This document shows positions 9,274 through 18,374 of a stretch of DNA of 64,000 bases, piece after piece (the first letter of the stretch is position 1; each line of letters starts with the position of its first letter). A model generated the notes under the pieces. That model was not told where the DNA came from. It made no database searches and was given only the letters and a program-made list of their open reading frames with translations. The stretch comes from Mesorhizobium wenxiniae (GTDB lineage Bacteria; Pseudomonadota; Alphaproteobacteria; Rhizobiales; Rhizobiaceae): the NCBI RefSeq assembly GCF_002284535.1, contig NZ_NPKH01000020.1:1054001-1118000 (forward strand). Reading direction: 5' to 3'. The translations under genes were made by a program, and so were the position numbers.

Positions 9274-10184
9274 GCCATAGCGTCCGCGCCAAGCTCCAGA
9301 ATCTCCAGATCGGAAGGCGGGATGGCCGGGCCGGTCAGGCCACGTCGCGTCAGCCTGATCCGCCAATTGTCCTTATCGCCATCGATCTCCAACAGATTAT
9401 ATTGCGCCGCCGGACGCCTGCCGCCTGGCGCCTGCCCTGCGGCGGCGACGCCGACCACCGGAATTTGGGCGCCGCGCCCTTTGATGGAGAACAGCGTCGG
9501 CTCGTGCGAATGGCCGTGCAGCACAAGCTCGGCCCCGTGCCGCTGAACGACCTTGTGGAAGCGGGCAATGCCGAACAGCCGCTTGGGCTGCGAAACGGCG
9601 CCGCGCACTGGCGGATGGTGGATCATGATCACCCGGAACAGTCCGAGCTTGGCCGTAGCATCGAGCACTTCGCGCAGCCTTTCCGCCTGGTCTTCCAGAA
9701 AGAAGCCGTTGGCCATGAACGGAGCCGTGGCCCGCGCCGTCGACACACCGATCAGCGCGACGTTGCGACGCACGCGCAGATACGGAAAGGCGTCGCGATC
9801 GATCGGCGTATTGATGCCGTCGCCGGTCATCCATGCCGTCCACGACCGGCAGGCCTTGTCGAAGGCGCCAGGCACATAGGCGTCGTGGTTTCCTGGAACA
9901 ACCGACACATCATCGGGAGAACCCAGCGTCTCCAGCCAGTGCTTGCCCATCTCGATCTCGCCGTCGAGCGCCAGATTGACCAGATCACCGGTGACAGCAA
10001 GGTGATCCGGTGCGCTCGCCTTAATATCGGCGACGATCGTGTCGATGACGGCATCGCGCATGTGGCGGCGGCGATTGCGCTGCCAGTTGACGTAACCGAC
10101 CACCCGCTTGGAGGCGAGATCGCGATAGGTTACACCGGGAAGCGGTCCCAGATGGATATCGGAAATATGCGCGAGCCTGAACAT
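9270..10184 (-). CDS. Metallophosphoesterase
   Basis: About 304 residues of the calcineurin-like phosphoesterase family: HISDIHLG, AVTGDLVN, VVPGNHD, MIHHPP and GHSHEPT supply the two-metal site residues. Likely a cytosolic phosphodiesterase or phosphatase; substrate unknown. I start at the ATG giving MFRLAHISDIHLG, preceded by AGTGGGG, rather than 12 residues further upstream. It is divergent from the Nudix gene at 10235, with only 50 bp between the starts. Confidence 0.85.
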   Translation of the reverse strand: MFRLAHISDIHLGPLPGVTYRDLASKRVVGYVNWQRNRRRHMRDAVIDTIVADIKASAPDHLAVTGDLVNLALDGEIEMGKHWLETLGSPDDVSVVPGNHDAYVPGAFDKACRSWTAWMTGDGINTPIDRDAFPYLRVRRNVALIGVSTARATAPFMANGFFLEDQAERLREVLDATAKLGLFRVIMIHHPPVRGAVSQPKRLFGIARFHKVVQRHGAELVLHGHSHEPTLFSIKGRGAQIPVVGVAAAGQAPGGRRPAAQYNLLEIDGDKDNWRIRLTRRGLTGPAIPPSDLEILELGADAMA

Positions 10185-10234
10185 CCCCACTTCATAAGCG
10201 ACGCGCGCGCTGCTTTCCACCCACGGTTTCGTGG

Positions 10235-10738
10235 GTGATGACGCAGCCCGATCTGGAACAAGTTTTCCGCCAGGCCGGCTGGCCGGGTCTCAGGGCAAGG
10301 CTGTTTCATCTGTATTTCGTGCTGCGGCGGCCGATGACGCTCGGGGTGCGCGGCTTGATCCACGACCGCACGTCCAATTCCGTGTTCCTCATTCGCCACA
10401 CCTATGTACCGGGCTGGCAGCTTCCCGGCGGTGGCGTCGAGCTGGGCGAGACGATGATCGAGGCGCTGGCGCGCGAGCTCTCCGAGGAGGGCAATATTGC
10501 ATTGACCGCGCCGCCGGTGCTGAAATCGATGCATTTCAACCGTCGGGCCAGCCGCCGCGACCATGTCGGGCTCTATTTGGTCGAGCAGTTCAATCAGACG
10601 GCGCCGAAGCTGCCGGACCGCGAGATCGCCGCAGCCGGTTTCTTTCCTCTCGACCGCCTGCCGGAGGCAACGACGCCGGCCACACTGCGACGGATTGCCG
10701 AGATTTTTGGCGGCGCGGCGGCGTCGCCCTACTGGTAG
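10235..10738 (+). CDS. Nudix hydrolase
   Basis: A 167-residue pyrophosphohydrolase. The full Nudix box GGGVELGETMIEALARELSEEGN (GX5EX7REUXEEXGU) lies near residues 66-87 after LPGGG. It probably cleaves a nucleoside diphosphate derivative. Two adjacent ATG codons (10235, 10238) can start it. It converges on the glutathionyl-hydroquinone reductase gene, which ends 2 nt beyond its stop. Confidence 0.88.
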   Translation: MMTQPDLEQVFRQAGWPGLRARLFHLYFVLRRPMTLGVRGLIHDRTSNSVFLIRHTYVPGWQLPGGGVELGETMIEALARELSEEGNIALTAPPVLKSMHFNRRASRRDHVGLYLVEQFNQTAPKLPDREIAAAGFFPLDRLPEATTPATLRRIAEIFGGAAASPYW

Positions 10739-10739
10739 G

Positions 10740-11729
10740 TCACGCCGCCTTCCTGAACCGATTGCGATTATGCGGCGCCGCGTAGTCCAGTTCCGGCCCG
10801 ACCGGCACGATGTGCGTCGGGTTGATCGTTTCATGGCTGCCGTAATAGTGCGCCTTGATGTGGTGCAGGCTCACCGTGCCTGCGACCCCTGGGACCTGAT
10901 AGAGGTCGCGCAGATAGTTCGACAGGTTCGGATAATCGGCGATGCGGCGCAGGTTGCACTTGAAATGGCCGACATAGACCGGGTCGAAGCGGACCAGTGT
11001 GGTGAACAGCCGCCAATCGGCCTCGGTGATGCGGTTACCGACGAGATAACGCTGGCGAGATATGCGATCCTCGAGTTGGTCGAGCGCCGAGAACAGTTCG
11101 CCAAACGCTTTCTCATAGGCCGTTTGCGAGGTGGCGAAGCCGGCGCGGTAGACGCCGTTGTTGACTGAGGGATAGACCAGCGCATTGACCGCGTCGATTT
11201 CGCCGCGCAGTGCTTTCGGATAGAAATCGATGCTGGCATCGCCCCATTTGTCGAAGACTGAATTGAGCATCCGGATGATCTCTGAGGACTCGTTGGACAC
11301 GATTGTTTGTTCTCGCCTGTCCCACAGAACCGGGACCGTCACGCGGCCGGAATAGGCGTGATCGGCCTTGGTGTAGATCTGATGCAGGAAATCGAAACCG
11401 TAGAGCGTGTCGCCGGTGGCGCCGTCCTCGGCCAGGAAGGTCCAGCCGTTGGCGCCCATGAAATGATGGACGACCGAGACGGAAATCACGTCCTCGAGTT
11501 TCTTCAGTGCTCGAATGATCAGCGTCCGGTGCGCCCAGGGACAGGCAAGCGAGACATAGAGGTGGTAGCGGCCCGGCTCGGCCTTGAAACCGCGCTTGCG
11601 GCCTTCGGCCGGCGTACCGTCAACCGTGACCCCGTCGCGCCATTGCGACTGCGCCCGCACGAACTCGCCGTCGCTGCCCTTGGTGTCGTACCCGCTGTCC
11701 TGCCATTTGCCGCCGACCAGCAATCCCAT
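10740..11729 (-). CDS. yqjG: Glutathionyl-hydroquinone reductase
   Basis: The 329-residue enzyme belongs to the Xi-class glutathione transferases (ECM4/YqjG/PcpF type), which reduce glutathionyl-hydroquinones with glutathione in the cytosol. The catalytic Cys63 lies in LYVSLACPWAHRT; the C-terminal helical domain carries TEADWRLFTTLVRFDPVY, a family hallmark. Length is normal. Confidence 0.92.
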   Translation of the reverse strand: MGLLVGGKWQDSGYDTKGSDGEFVRAQSQWRDGVTVDGTPAEGRKRGFKAEPGRYHLYVSLACPWAHRTLIIRALKKLEDVISVSVVHHFMGANGWTFLAEDGATGDTLYGFDFLHQIYTKADHAYSGRVTVPVLWDRREQTIVSNESSEIIRMLNSVFDKWGDASIDFYPKALRGEIDAVNALVYPSVNNGVYRAGFATSQTAYEKAFGELFSALDQLEDRISRQRYLVGNRITEADWRLFTTLVRFDPVYVGHFKCNLRRIADYPNLSNYLRDLYQVPGVAGTVSLHHIKAHYYGSHETINPTHIVPVGPELDYAAPHNRNRFRKAA

Positions 11730-12013
11730 GCGATGTCCTTTCGTCTTCGTAGGGATGTAGGCACAAACCGACGATGCGGAAATCGCCAGGCGTTGAACAG
11801 TTCGTCAATCGCCAGGGGCGGCAACCGAAGGGCGGCAAGCAAACGGCCGATTGCAGTGGCTGAAGATTGGTGCTAGCGGAAAATCCGCATGTTCGACTTC
11901 GCTTTGATCCGGTTCGACCGACGACGAAAGGGCGCCCGCGCTTGATGAAGCGCTGACTGGCGAACGCTGCCGTTTGCAGCAAACCTTTTCCCGTATACCG
12001 GAACGCAAAGACC

Positions 12014-12550
12014 ATGAGCCTTGCCGACGTGAAATACCTGCCGGAAAATCCGGCGCATGACCCCGAAATCGAAGCCATAAACGACGAAGCCTTCGGGCCC
12101 GGCCGTTTCGTGCTGGGCGCCTACAAGATCCGTGAGGGCGGCCCGCACGAACGCGCTTTGTCCTTCGTGGCCGTCGATGGCGATATCGTTGTCGCTTCGG
12201 TGCGCATGACGCGCATCGCGGCCGGCTCCGGTCGCGCGCTGATGCTCGGACCGCTTGCCGTGCGGCCGACCTTCAAGAATCTCGGTATCGGCCGCCGGCT
12301 GGTGGCAATCGCGCTGGAGGCCGCCGCCAAGGCCGGCACGCCGGCCGTGATGCTTGTCGGCGACGAGCCCTATTACGGCCCGCTCGGCTTCAAGAGAATC
12401 CCGCGTGGGCAAATCTCCATGCCGCGCCCGGTCGATCTCGACCGGCTTTTGTCGCACGAGATCGTGCCGGGCGCGGTGGCAAGGCTGGTGGGGGAGGTTT
12501 GCCACGCCGATCAGGCAAGGATTGCCGCGAACGTCGCCGCGATGGCGTGA
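12014..12550 (+). CDS. GNAT family N-acetyltransferase
   Basis: A 178-residue acetyltransferase with the acetyl-CoA binding motif LGPLAVRPTFKNLGIGRRLV (the Q/RxxGxG/A signature) and the following VMLVGDEPYYGPLGFKRI typical of the YhbS-like subgroup. Acceptor substrate unknown. The upstream 280 bp gap holds no gene. Confidence 0.88.
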   Translation: MSLADVKYLPENPAHDPEIEAINDEAFGPGRFVLGAYKIREGGPHERALSFVAVDGDIVVASVRMTRIAAGSGRALMLGPLAVRPTFKNLGIGRRLVAIALEAAAKAGTPAVMLVGDEPYYGPLGFKRIPRGQISMPRPVDLDRLLSHEIVPGAVARLVGEVCHADQARIAANVAAMA

Positions 12551-12599
12551 CCGTCCGGATGCGGTTGCGCCGTCCTGTCGGGCTTCGTAGCATGTGGCC

Positions 12600-12726
12600 G
12601 ATGGTGCATGTCGCCCAAAAGTGCGCAGCGGTTTTGGGGTAACGACATGCATAAAAACAGAGATTTAAAGCGCGTCGATTGAATCCGTTTCAACGCGACG
12701 CGCTTTAGATAACGCGAGCGCTTTAG
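12600..12726. repeat. Dispersed intergenic repeat (copy 3)
   Basis: GCATGTCGCCCAAAAGTGC...CAGCGGTTTTGGGGTAACGACATGC forms one arm pair, followed by AAAGCGCGTCG...CGACGCGCTTT as a second inverted repeat. Closely similar sequence (CATGTCGCCCAAAAG, AGCGGTTTTGGGATAACGATAT) recurs at 16.0 kb. Confidence 0.7.
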
Positions 12727-12741
12727 GTGGGGGACGCCGAC

Positions 12742-13503
12742 ATGAACCCGAACGGCCAGATTGCGATCGTCACCGGCGGCGGCTCCGGCCTCGGCGAAGC
12801 GACGGCACGTGCACTGGCCGCGAAGGGCGCGGACGTTGCCATCCTCGACCTCGGCATCGAGCGTGCGGCGAAGATTGCGGCCGATATCGGCGGCATCGCC
12901 ATCCAATGCGACGTAAGCAGCGCCGACGGCGGTGCTGCTTCAGTGGCGGAAGTGGCAAAAAAGTTCGGCGAACCCCGTATCCTGGTCAATTGCGCCGGCA
13001 TCGCCATCGGCATGAAAACGATCGGCAAGGACGGCCCGCACCCGCTCGAGCAGTACCGCAAGGTGATCGAGGTCAATTTGATCGGCACCTTCAACATGAT
13101 CCGCCTCGTCGCCGACCGGGCCGCGAAACTTGAGCCGCTGGAGGGCGGCGAGCGCGGCGTCATCGTCAACACGGCATCGGTCGCCGCCTATGACGGTCAA
13201 ATTGGCCAGGCGGCCTACTCAGCCTCCAAGGGCGGCGTCGTCGGCATGACGCTGCCGGTGGCGCGCGACCTTGCCCGGTCGGGCATTCGCGTCTGCACCA
13301 TCGCGCCCGGCATCTTCAAGACACCGATGATGGCCGGCATGCCGCAAGAGGTGCAGGATTCGCTTGGCGCTGCGGTACCCTTCCCGTCCCGTCTCGGCGA
13401 GCCTTCCGAATATGCAGCCCTTGTGCTGCACATCATCGAAAACCAGATGCTCAACGGCGAGACCATCCGCCTCGATGGCGCCATCCGCATGGCGCCGAAG
13501 TAG
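12742..13503 (+). CDS. SDR dehydrogenase, 3-hydroxyacyl-CoA type
   Basis: The 253-residue protein is an SDR of the HSD10/3-hydroxy-2-methylbutyryl-CoA dehydrogenase type: [15 protein letters not shown] cofactor motif, VNCAGIA, catalytic Ser in [14 protein letters not shown], and YSASKGG. The tail [10 protein letters not shown]...[13 protein letters not shown] is characteristic. It likely works in isoleucine or branched fatty-acid oxidation, in keeping with the decayed CoA-transferase gene directly downstream. ATG 12742 is preferred over GTG 12727; AGGTGGGGG lies upstream. Confidence 0.85.
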   Translation: MNPNGQIAIVTGGGSGLGEATARALAAKGADVAILDLGIERAAKIAADIGGIAIQCDVSSADGGAASVAEVAKKFGEPRILVNCAGIAIGMKTIGKDGPHPLEQYRKVIEVNLIGTFNMIRLVADRAAKLEPLEGGERGVIVNTASVAAYDGQIGQAAYSASKGGVVGMTLPVARDLARSGIRVCTIAPGIFKTPMMAGMPQEVQDSLGAAVPFPSRLGEPSEYAALVLHIIENQMLNGETIRLDGAIRMAPK

Positions 13504-13509
13504 CCGACC

Positions 13510-14676
13510 ATGAGTGCCTAAGTCGCCCCGCAGGCGAAGACCGGCCCGCTCGCCGGCCTGACGGTGATCGAGATAGCCGGGATTGGACCGGTGCCGTTAG
13601 CCGGCCTGATGCTGTCGTAGATGGGAGCCGAGGTGCTGCGCATCGAGCGGGCTGGGTCGACCCGGCCGTTTCTGACGCTACCGGATGAATACGACATCGA
13701 CCGTCACGGCCGCTTCAACCTGCGGTTTTACCTGAAGCGCTGGGAAGGCGCCGAACTGGTGCTGCGCCTTGCCGATAAGGCCGACATGCTGAGCGAAGGG
13801 TTTCGTCCCGATGTCATGGAGCGGCTTTGGTCTTGGGCCGGACGCGGTACTGGCACGCAACTCGGCGCTGATCTACGGCCGCACGACGGGATTCGGCCAT
13901 AACGGACCGCTATCGGATCGTGCCGGCCACGACATCACCTACCTCGCCTATTCGGGTGTGCTGCACGCCATCGGCCAGGAAGGAGGCCGGCCAGTCCCAC
14001 CGCTCAAACCTCGTCGCCGACTATGGCGGCGGCGCCGTGATGCTGGTGCCGGCGCACTGGCCGCCCTGTTTGAGCGTTCGCGCTCCGGCAGGGGCCAGGT
14101 GATCGACGCCGCGATGACCGAGGGCGCTTCGATGCTGACGACACCTGTGCACGCCTTGATGGCAGCGGGCCTGTGGAGTGACATGCGCGGCGCGAACCTG
14201 CTCGATTCCGGCGCGCCCTTCTACGATTCCTATGAGACGGCGGACGCACGCCACGTCGCCGTCGGCCGCCTTGAACCCCGGTTCTTCGCCGAATTCGCAA
14301 GACTGCTGCCGCTCGACGAACGTTTTGTACGCGGCCAATACGACAGGACATTGTGGCCGCAGATGCGCGCCGCCATTGTCGATCGAGTCGGGCAGAAGAC
14401 ACGGGACGACTGGGACCGTGCTGCGACCGATGCTTGCGTTGCACCGGTTCTGTCGCTGCGGGAAGCCAGGGATCATCCGCACAATCGCGCTCGTAACGCC
14501 TTTGTGACGTCGGGTGCGCTTGAGCGCCCCGCCCCGGCGCCGCGCTTTTCGCGCTCCCGGCCGACGCTTGCCGCCATGCCGGCCGATCACCATTGTCAGG
14601 GGCGACCGTGCTGGCACGCTTCGGCCTTTCGGAAAGCGAAACTGAGGCCCTTGTCAAATGCGGTGTGATAGGTTGA
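13510..14676 (+). pseudogene. Decayed CaiB/BaiF-type CoA transferase (alpha-methylacyl-CoA racemase-like)
   Basis: Translated pieces in three frames add up to one family III CoA-transferase: GPLAGLTVIEIAGIGPVPLAGLML, then a TAG at 13618, MGAEVLRIERAG, a frame change near 13.83 kb, GLGPDAVLARNSALIYGRTTGFGHNGPLSDRAGHDITY, an apparent 1-nt insertion near 14.007 kb before NLVADYGGGAVMLV, a return to frame 2 at ALFERSRSGRGQVIDAAMTEG, and a last shift near the end. The ATG at 13510 is followed by TAA after three codons. At least five lesions make it non-functional. It was probably the partner of the upstream SDR. Confidence 0.85.
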
Positions 14677-14714
14677 TAACCGGAGAATAAAAATCAGCTT
14701 AAGACGGGTGGATT

Positions 14715-15476
14715 TTGGCCGACCGAAAAAAGGACGTGATCCGCGAGACCGACGCCGAGGCGATCAGGCTGGCAAAGACGCTGATCCGCAGTGCCCGTTT
14801 CGGCGCGCTGGCGGTGATCGAGCCCGGGACCGGTTCGCCGCTGGCCAGCAGGGTTGGTGTCGCCACCGATATCGACGGCGCGCCGCTGATCCTTGTGTCG
14901 ATGCTATCCGCCCATACCGGCGCGATCCTTGCCGACCCGCGCTGTTCGCTGCTTGTCGGCGAGCCCGGCAGGGGCGACCCGCTGGCGCACCCGCGGCTGA
15001 CGCTCGTCTGTCGGGCAGCACGGCTTGAGCGCGGGTCCGGCGAGCATGCCCGCGCCGAACGGCGCTATCTCAACCGCAACCCCAAAGCAAAGCTCTATGC
15101 CGGACTTGGCGACTTCTCAATCTTCCGCCTCGAGCCGGAGCGGGCCAGTCTCAACGGCGGCTTCGGCAAGGCCTACTTGCTCGAACGTGCCGATCTGGTC
15201 ACGACCGCGCCGATCGTCGAAGAGCTTGCCGCTGGTGAACAATCCGCCCTCGACCACATGAATGCCGACCATAGCGACGCAATTGCCGTCTACGCGCGCC
15301 ATTTCGCCAAGGCCGCAGGCGACGGCTGGGTCGTCACCGGCTTCGACGCCGACGGCATGGACCTGGCGTTGGGCGACGATGTCTGCCGGGTGTTCTTTCC
15401 CGAGCCATTGAGGACGGCGAGCGAGCTCAGGCATGTTCTGGTCGATATGGCAAAGCCCGGCCGAGTGGCGGATTAA
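14715..15476 (+). CDS. HugZ-like pyridoxamine 5'-phosphate oxidase-related protein
   Basis: A 253-residue cytosolic protein. Residues ~15-165 form a split-barrel FMN/heme-binding domain (ARFGALAVIEPGTGSPLASRVGVATDIDGAPLILVS); the last 85 residues are the DUF2470 domain (ALDHMNADHSDAIAVYARHF). This pairing is found in heme-degrading HugZ proteins and relatives, so a heme or iron role is possible. The start is TTG 14715 behind GGTGGA. Confidence 0.8.
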   Translation: MADRKKDVIRETDAEAIRLAKTLIRSARFGALAVIEPGTGSPLASRVGVATDIDGAPLILVSMLSAHTGAILADPRCSLLVGEPGRGDPLAHPRLTLVCRAARLERGSGEHARAERRYLNRNPKAKLYAGLGDFSIFRLEPERASLNGGFGKAYLLERADLVTTAPIVEELAAGEQSALDHMNADHSDAIAVYARHFAKAAGDGWVVTGFDADGMDLALGDDVCRVFFPEPLRTASELRHVLVDMAKPGRVAD

Positions 15477-15650
15477 ACACAGTCCGACAGTTAATCGCGT
15501 CGGGCCGAAAGCAAGTCTTGAGGTTTGAGCGAGATGTTCTACGCTTTCCCCGGTAGCGTTGAATCGCCAGCGCACATTCGCGAGTGAGCCTATGGAATCA
15601 GACGCTATTGCCCCCATAGCGCCGGATGAGCAGGAAGGCATGGGGGATCG

Positions 15651-15989
15651 ATGGTCTCGAAAAAGCTAATTGCCAATGCCGAATCAGCGGCTGCGTTTCT
15701 GACGCTGATGGGCAACGAGAAACGACTGTTGATCATGAACTATCTGGCCGACGGTGAAATGTCGGTCGGCGCTATCGCCGAGAAGGTTCTGCTCAGCCAA
15801 TCCGCCCTGTCGCAGCATCTGGCCAAACTGCGGGCGCTCGATCTCGTCGAGACCCGGCGCGACCGGCAGATGATCTACTATTCCTGTAAATCCGATGCCG
15901 TGCGCGAACTTCTCAACACGCTGGACGGGATTTTCGGCGAGGGTGAGCTATCGCAGATGGCATACCGCCCGCGTCGCTCCGGGACGTAA
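15651..15989 (+). CDS. ArsR-family regulator, NolR-like
   Basis: A 112-residue winged-helix repressor: LMGNEKRLLIMNYLADGEMSVGAIAEKV, recognition helix LSQSALSQHLAKLRAL, wing VETRRDRQMIYYSC. The pattern is close to NolR of Sinorhizobium/Rhizobium, a repressor of nodulation genes and of phase-dependent functions. No metal-binding cysteines of the classical ArsR site are present. Start ATG follows GGGGGATCG. It is monocistronic. Confidence 0.8.
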   Translation: MVSKKLIANAESAAAFLTLMGNEKRLLIMNYLADGEMSVGAIAEKVLLSQSALSQHLAKLRALDLVETRRDRQMIYYSCKSDAVRELLNTLDGIFGEGELSQMAYRPRRSGT

Positions 15990-15995
15990 CCGGCC

Positions 15996-16160
15996 AATGC
16001 ATGTCGCCCAAAAGCCTGCCCTTGGGCTTGACCGAGGGTGCGAAGCGGTTTTGGGATAACGATATCCATAAATGCAAGAACTGGCCCGGGCACCCTTACC
16101 TCGCTAACGATTCTAAGAGCGACTTGCGTCCAGTTGGACGCAGAAAGTACGCTCTAACAC
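15996..16160. repeat. Dispersed intergenic repeat (copy 4)
   Basis: Contains CATGTCGCCCAAAAG, AAGCGGTTTTGGGATAACGATAT and a later inverted pair GCGACTTGCGTCCAGTTGGACGC. It is related to the copy at 12.6 kb and fills most of the gap before the methyltransferase gene. Confidence 0.6.
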
Positions 16161-16230
16161 TTTGGATCCACGCGTCGTGCTGTCGGAAAGCTCACCACGA
16201 TCGGGCCGATGCGAGTCAGCTGAGGCAAGC

Positions 16231-17034
16231 ATGCGGCCCATTCGTATCGACGACCCGCAAGACCCGCGCGTCGCCGCTTATCTCGACATCCGCGAGCGCG
16301 ATCTTGCCGGCCGGCAGGGCCGTTTCGTTGCCGAAGGAAAGGTGGTGCTCGAAATGCTGCTCGAGGCCAAACGCTTTGCGGCCGAATCGGTGCTGGTACT
16401 CGAAAATCGGCTGGCAGGCCTCGACGGAACCCTGCGCAAAGCACCCGTGGACCTTCCGGTCTACGTGGCGGCCAGCGAGGTCATGGACAGGATTGCCGGC
16501 TTTCACATGCATCGCGGCATATTGGCGATTGGCCGCAAAGGCGCGGCGCAGCCTGCAGAGGCCTTGCTGGATACCCTGCCCGCCCGGGCGTTGATCGTCG
16601 TGCTGGTCGGCATTGCCAACCATGACAATATGGGCTCGATCTTTCGCAACGCCGCCGCCTTCCGCGCCGATGCCGTGTTTCTAGACTCGACCTGCTGCGA
16701 TCCGCTGTACCGCAAGGCGATCCGCGTTTCGGTAGGCGCCGCGCTGAAAGTTCCCTTCGCCTCCTTCACTGAGACCATCGGCTTCCCTACAGCGCTCGAC
16801 CGGCTGGGCTTCGGCCAGTTCGCTTTGTCGCCGCGCGGGCGAACCGGCATCCGCGATACGAAAAGGACTGAACGGCTGGCGCTCTATCTCGGCACCGAAG
16901 GCGAAGGCCTGCCCGAAAGCCTGCTCGCCCGCCTGCGGACGGTGCGGATCGATATGGCAGAAGGCTTCGACAGCCTGAATGTCGCCGCCGCGTCAGCCAT
17001 CGCCTTACATCATTTTTCGGCAAGCAGCACCTGA
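16231..17034 (+). CDS. SpoU/TrmH-family RNA 2'-O-methyltransferase
   Basis: About 267 residues. The N-terminal L30e-like substrate domain (FVAEGKVVLEMLLEAKRF ... HRGILAIGRKG) is followed by the SPOUT knot with motif 1 VGIANHDNMGSIFRNAAAF, motif 2 YLGTEGEGLP and motif 3 DSLNVAAASAIALHH. It methylates rRNA or tRNA ribose using SAM; the exact target cannot be read from sequence. ATG 16231 is chosen because the preceding 23 codons do not look like the family; GAGG lies upstream. Confidence 0.85.
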   Translation: MRPIRIDDPQDPRVAAYLDIRERDLAGRQGRFVAEGKVVLEMLLEAKRFAAESVLVLENRLAGLDGTLRKAPVDLPVYVAASEVMDRIAGFHMHRGILAIGRKGAAQPAEALLDTLPARALIVVLVGIANHDNMGSIFRNAAAFRADAVFLDSTCCDPLYRKAIRVSVGAALKVPFASFTETIGFPTALDRLGFGQFALSPRGRTGIRDTKRTERLALYLGTEGEGLPESLLARLRTVRIDMAEGFDSLNVAAASAIALHHFSASST

Positions 17035-17063
17035 GCCGCAGAAGACAGCATCACTGCCTGGGT

Positions 17064-18236
17064 TCAATGCGTCGATTCGGCCTTCTGCAGCGCCCGCACG
17101 CGATCGGCAAGGCTGCGTTCGCCGCTTCCCGGTTGGTTGGGTGCCGCAAGAACCTTTGCGATCGGCGACTCCGGCCCGTCGAGCTTCGCCGTCAGGGCGA
17201 CGACTTGCGCCGCCAGGTCGCTCATCTGCTCACGCAATGCAGCGCTGGCGCGGCGCGCATCGTCGCCGTCTTCGGATTTGGATGCCTCGAAGGCGGCAAG
17301 CTCCGTTTTCAGTTTCTTGTTCTCGCGGGCCAGTTCCGTCAGCCTCGCCTCCAACCGCTCTCGGTCGCTGTCGAGCTTGGCGATGGCGTTTTGGATGTCG
17401 TCGTCGTCGTCCTTGACGGCCGCATCGCCCTGACTACCTTGCACTCCGACGAGACGCACCGCCGAGGCGTTTTCCACGCTTTCGCTTTTCGACTTTTGGC
17501 GAAGCCGCGCGATTTCCTTTTCGCGGCGGTCAAGCTTGTCCTCGCGATCGGCAAGCGTGGCGAGCAGGCGCTCGACCTTCTTGTCCAGTTCGCCGGTCCT
17601 TTTCTTCTCGGCCTTCAACGCGTCTCGTGCGGCCTTGCTCTCGGCCGCGCTCTCCTGTTGGCGCCTGTCCGCCTCCTTGCGCTGGCCACGCAGCACCGAA
17701 ATGTCGTCGGCCAGTTTTTGCAGTTCGGAGTCGCGCGCCACAAGTTCGATCTGACGGCTGCTGGAAGAAAAGCAGGCGTCGTCATACATATGCTCCAGTT
17801 TTTTCAGCTCGAGCACACGCTTTTCCAGGGCATGTTCGGTTTGAGCAAGCCGATCCGACAAAAGCTGCAGCTGGTCTTCGCGCTGTCGAAGGTCTTCGCC
17901 CTTGGCTTCGAGTTCGGAAAGGGCCTGTTTCTTGTCCTTCCGCTCGAGCGCCAGCTCCTTCAGGGCCTCGCGGCCGCGGCTGATCTCGACAAGCTGTTCG
18001 GCCGCCTTTTCGCGCAACGACTTGACGCTCATTTCGAGCCGGCGCGTTGACATGGCGAACTCGGCGCGGATGCGATCCTTCTCCGCCTGAATCTCCGCCA
18101 GCGTCAGCGGCATTGAGCCCTCGACGCGTTTGCGCGTCAGCATCACGGCCCGCCGCCAGATGGCCGGGGCAATCATCAGCGCCACAAAGCCGGCGCAGAG
18201 AAAGCCGAGGACAAAGAACAGGACCGACTGAACCAA
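17064..18236 (-). CDS. Membrane-anchored coiled-coil protein
   Basis: A 390-residue protein: one N-terminal membrane helix (SVLFFVLGFLCAGFVALMIAPAIW) followed by a very long heptad-rich, charged region from ~residue 45 to 350, with an acidic patch KDDDDDIQNAI near residue 285. The tail (GSGERSLADRVRALQKAE) is short. It is likely cytoplasmic and bound to the inner membrane, structural or scaffolding. I do not recognise a named family. Confidence 0.7.
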   Translation of the reverse strand: MVQSVLFFVLGFLCAGFVALMIAPAIWRRAVMLTRKRVEGSMPLTLAEIQAEKDRIRAEFAMSTRRLEMSVKSLREKAAEQLVEISRGREALKELALERKDKKQALSELEAKGEDLRQREDQLQLLSDRLAQTEHALEKRVLELKKLEHMYDDACFSSSSRQIELVARDSELQKLADDISVLRGQRKEADRRQQESAAESKAARDALKAEKKRTGELDKKVERLLATLADREDKLDRREKEIARLRQKSKSESVENASAVRLVGVQGSQGDAAVKDDDDDIQNAIAKLDSDRERLEARLTELARENKKLKTELAAFEASKSEDGDDARRASAALREQMSDLAAQVVALTAKLDGPESPIAKVLAAPNQPGSGERSLADRVRALQKAESTH

Positions 18237-18374
18237 GGTGACTATCCGTTATGGACCGTTAGGGACTGTGCCACGTTCGCATGACGGAATTCCAGTGCTG
18301 CGGCAAGGGTCTGCCGCAGCAATGTTCAAGTCTTCGACCCTGGAACCAATCGGGATGACGAGGCAACCGCCTGC

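Noticed and set aside
9402..10238. Plus-strand ORF opposite the metallophosphoesterase
   Set aside because: Arg/His-rich composition typical of an antisense frame; the minus strand has all metal-binding motifs.
17067..18050. 327-aa plus-strand ORF opposite the coiled-coil protein
   Set aside because: Leu/Phe-rich mirror of Glu/Lys/Gln heptads; shadow frame.
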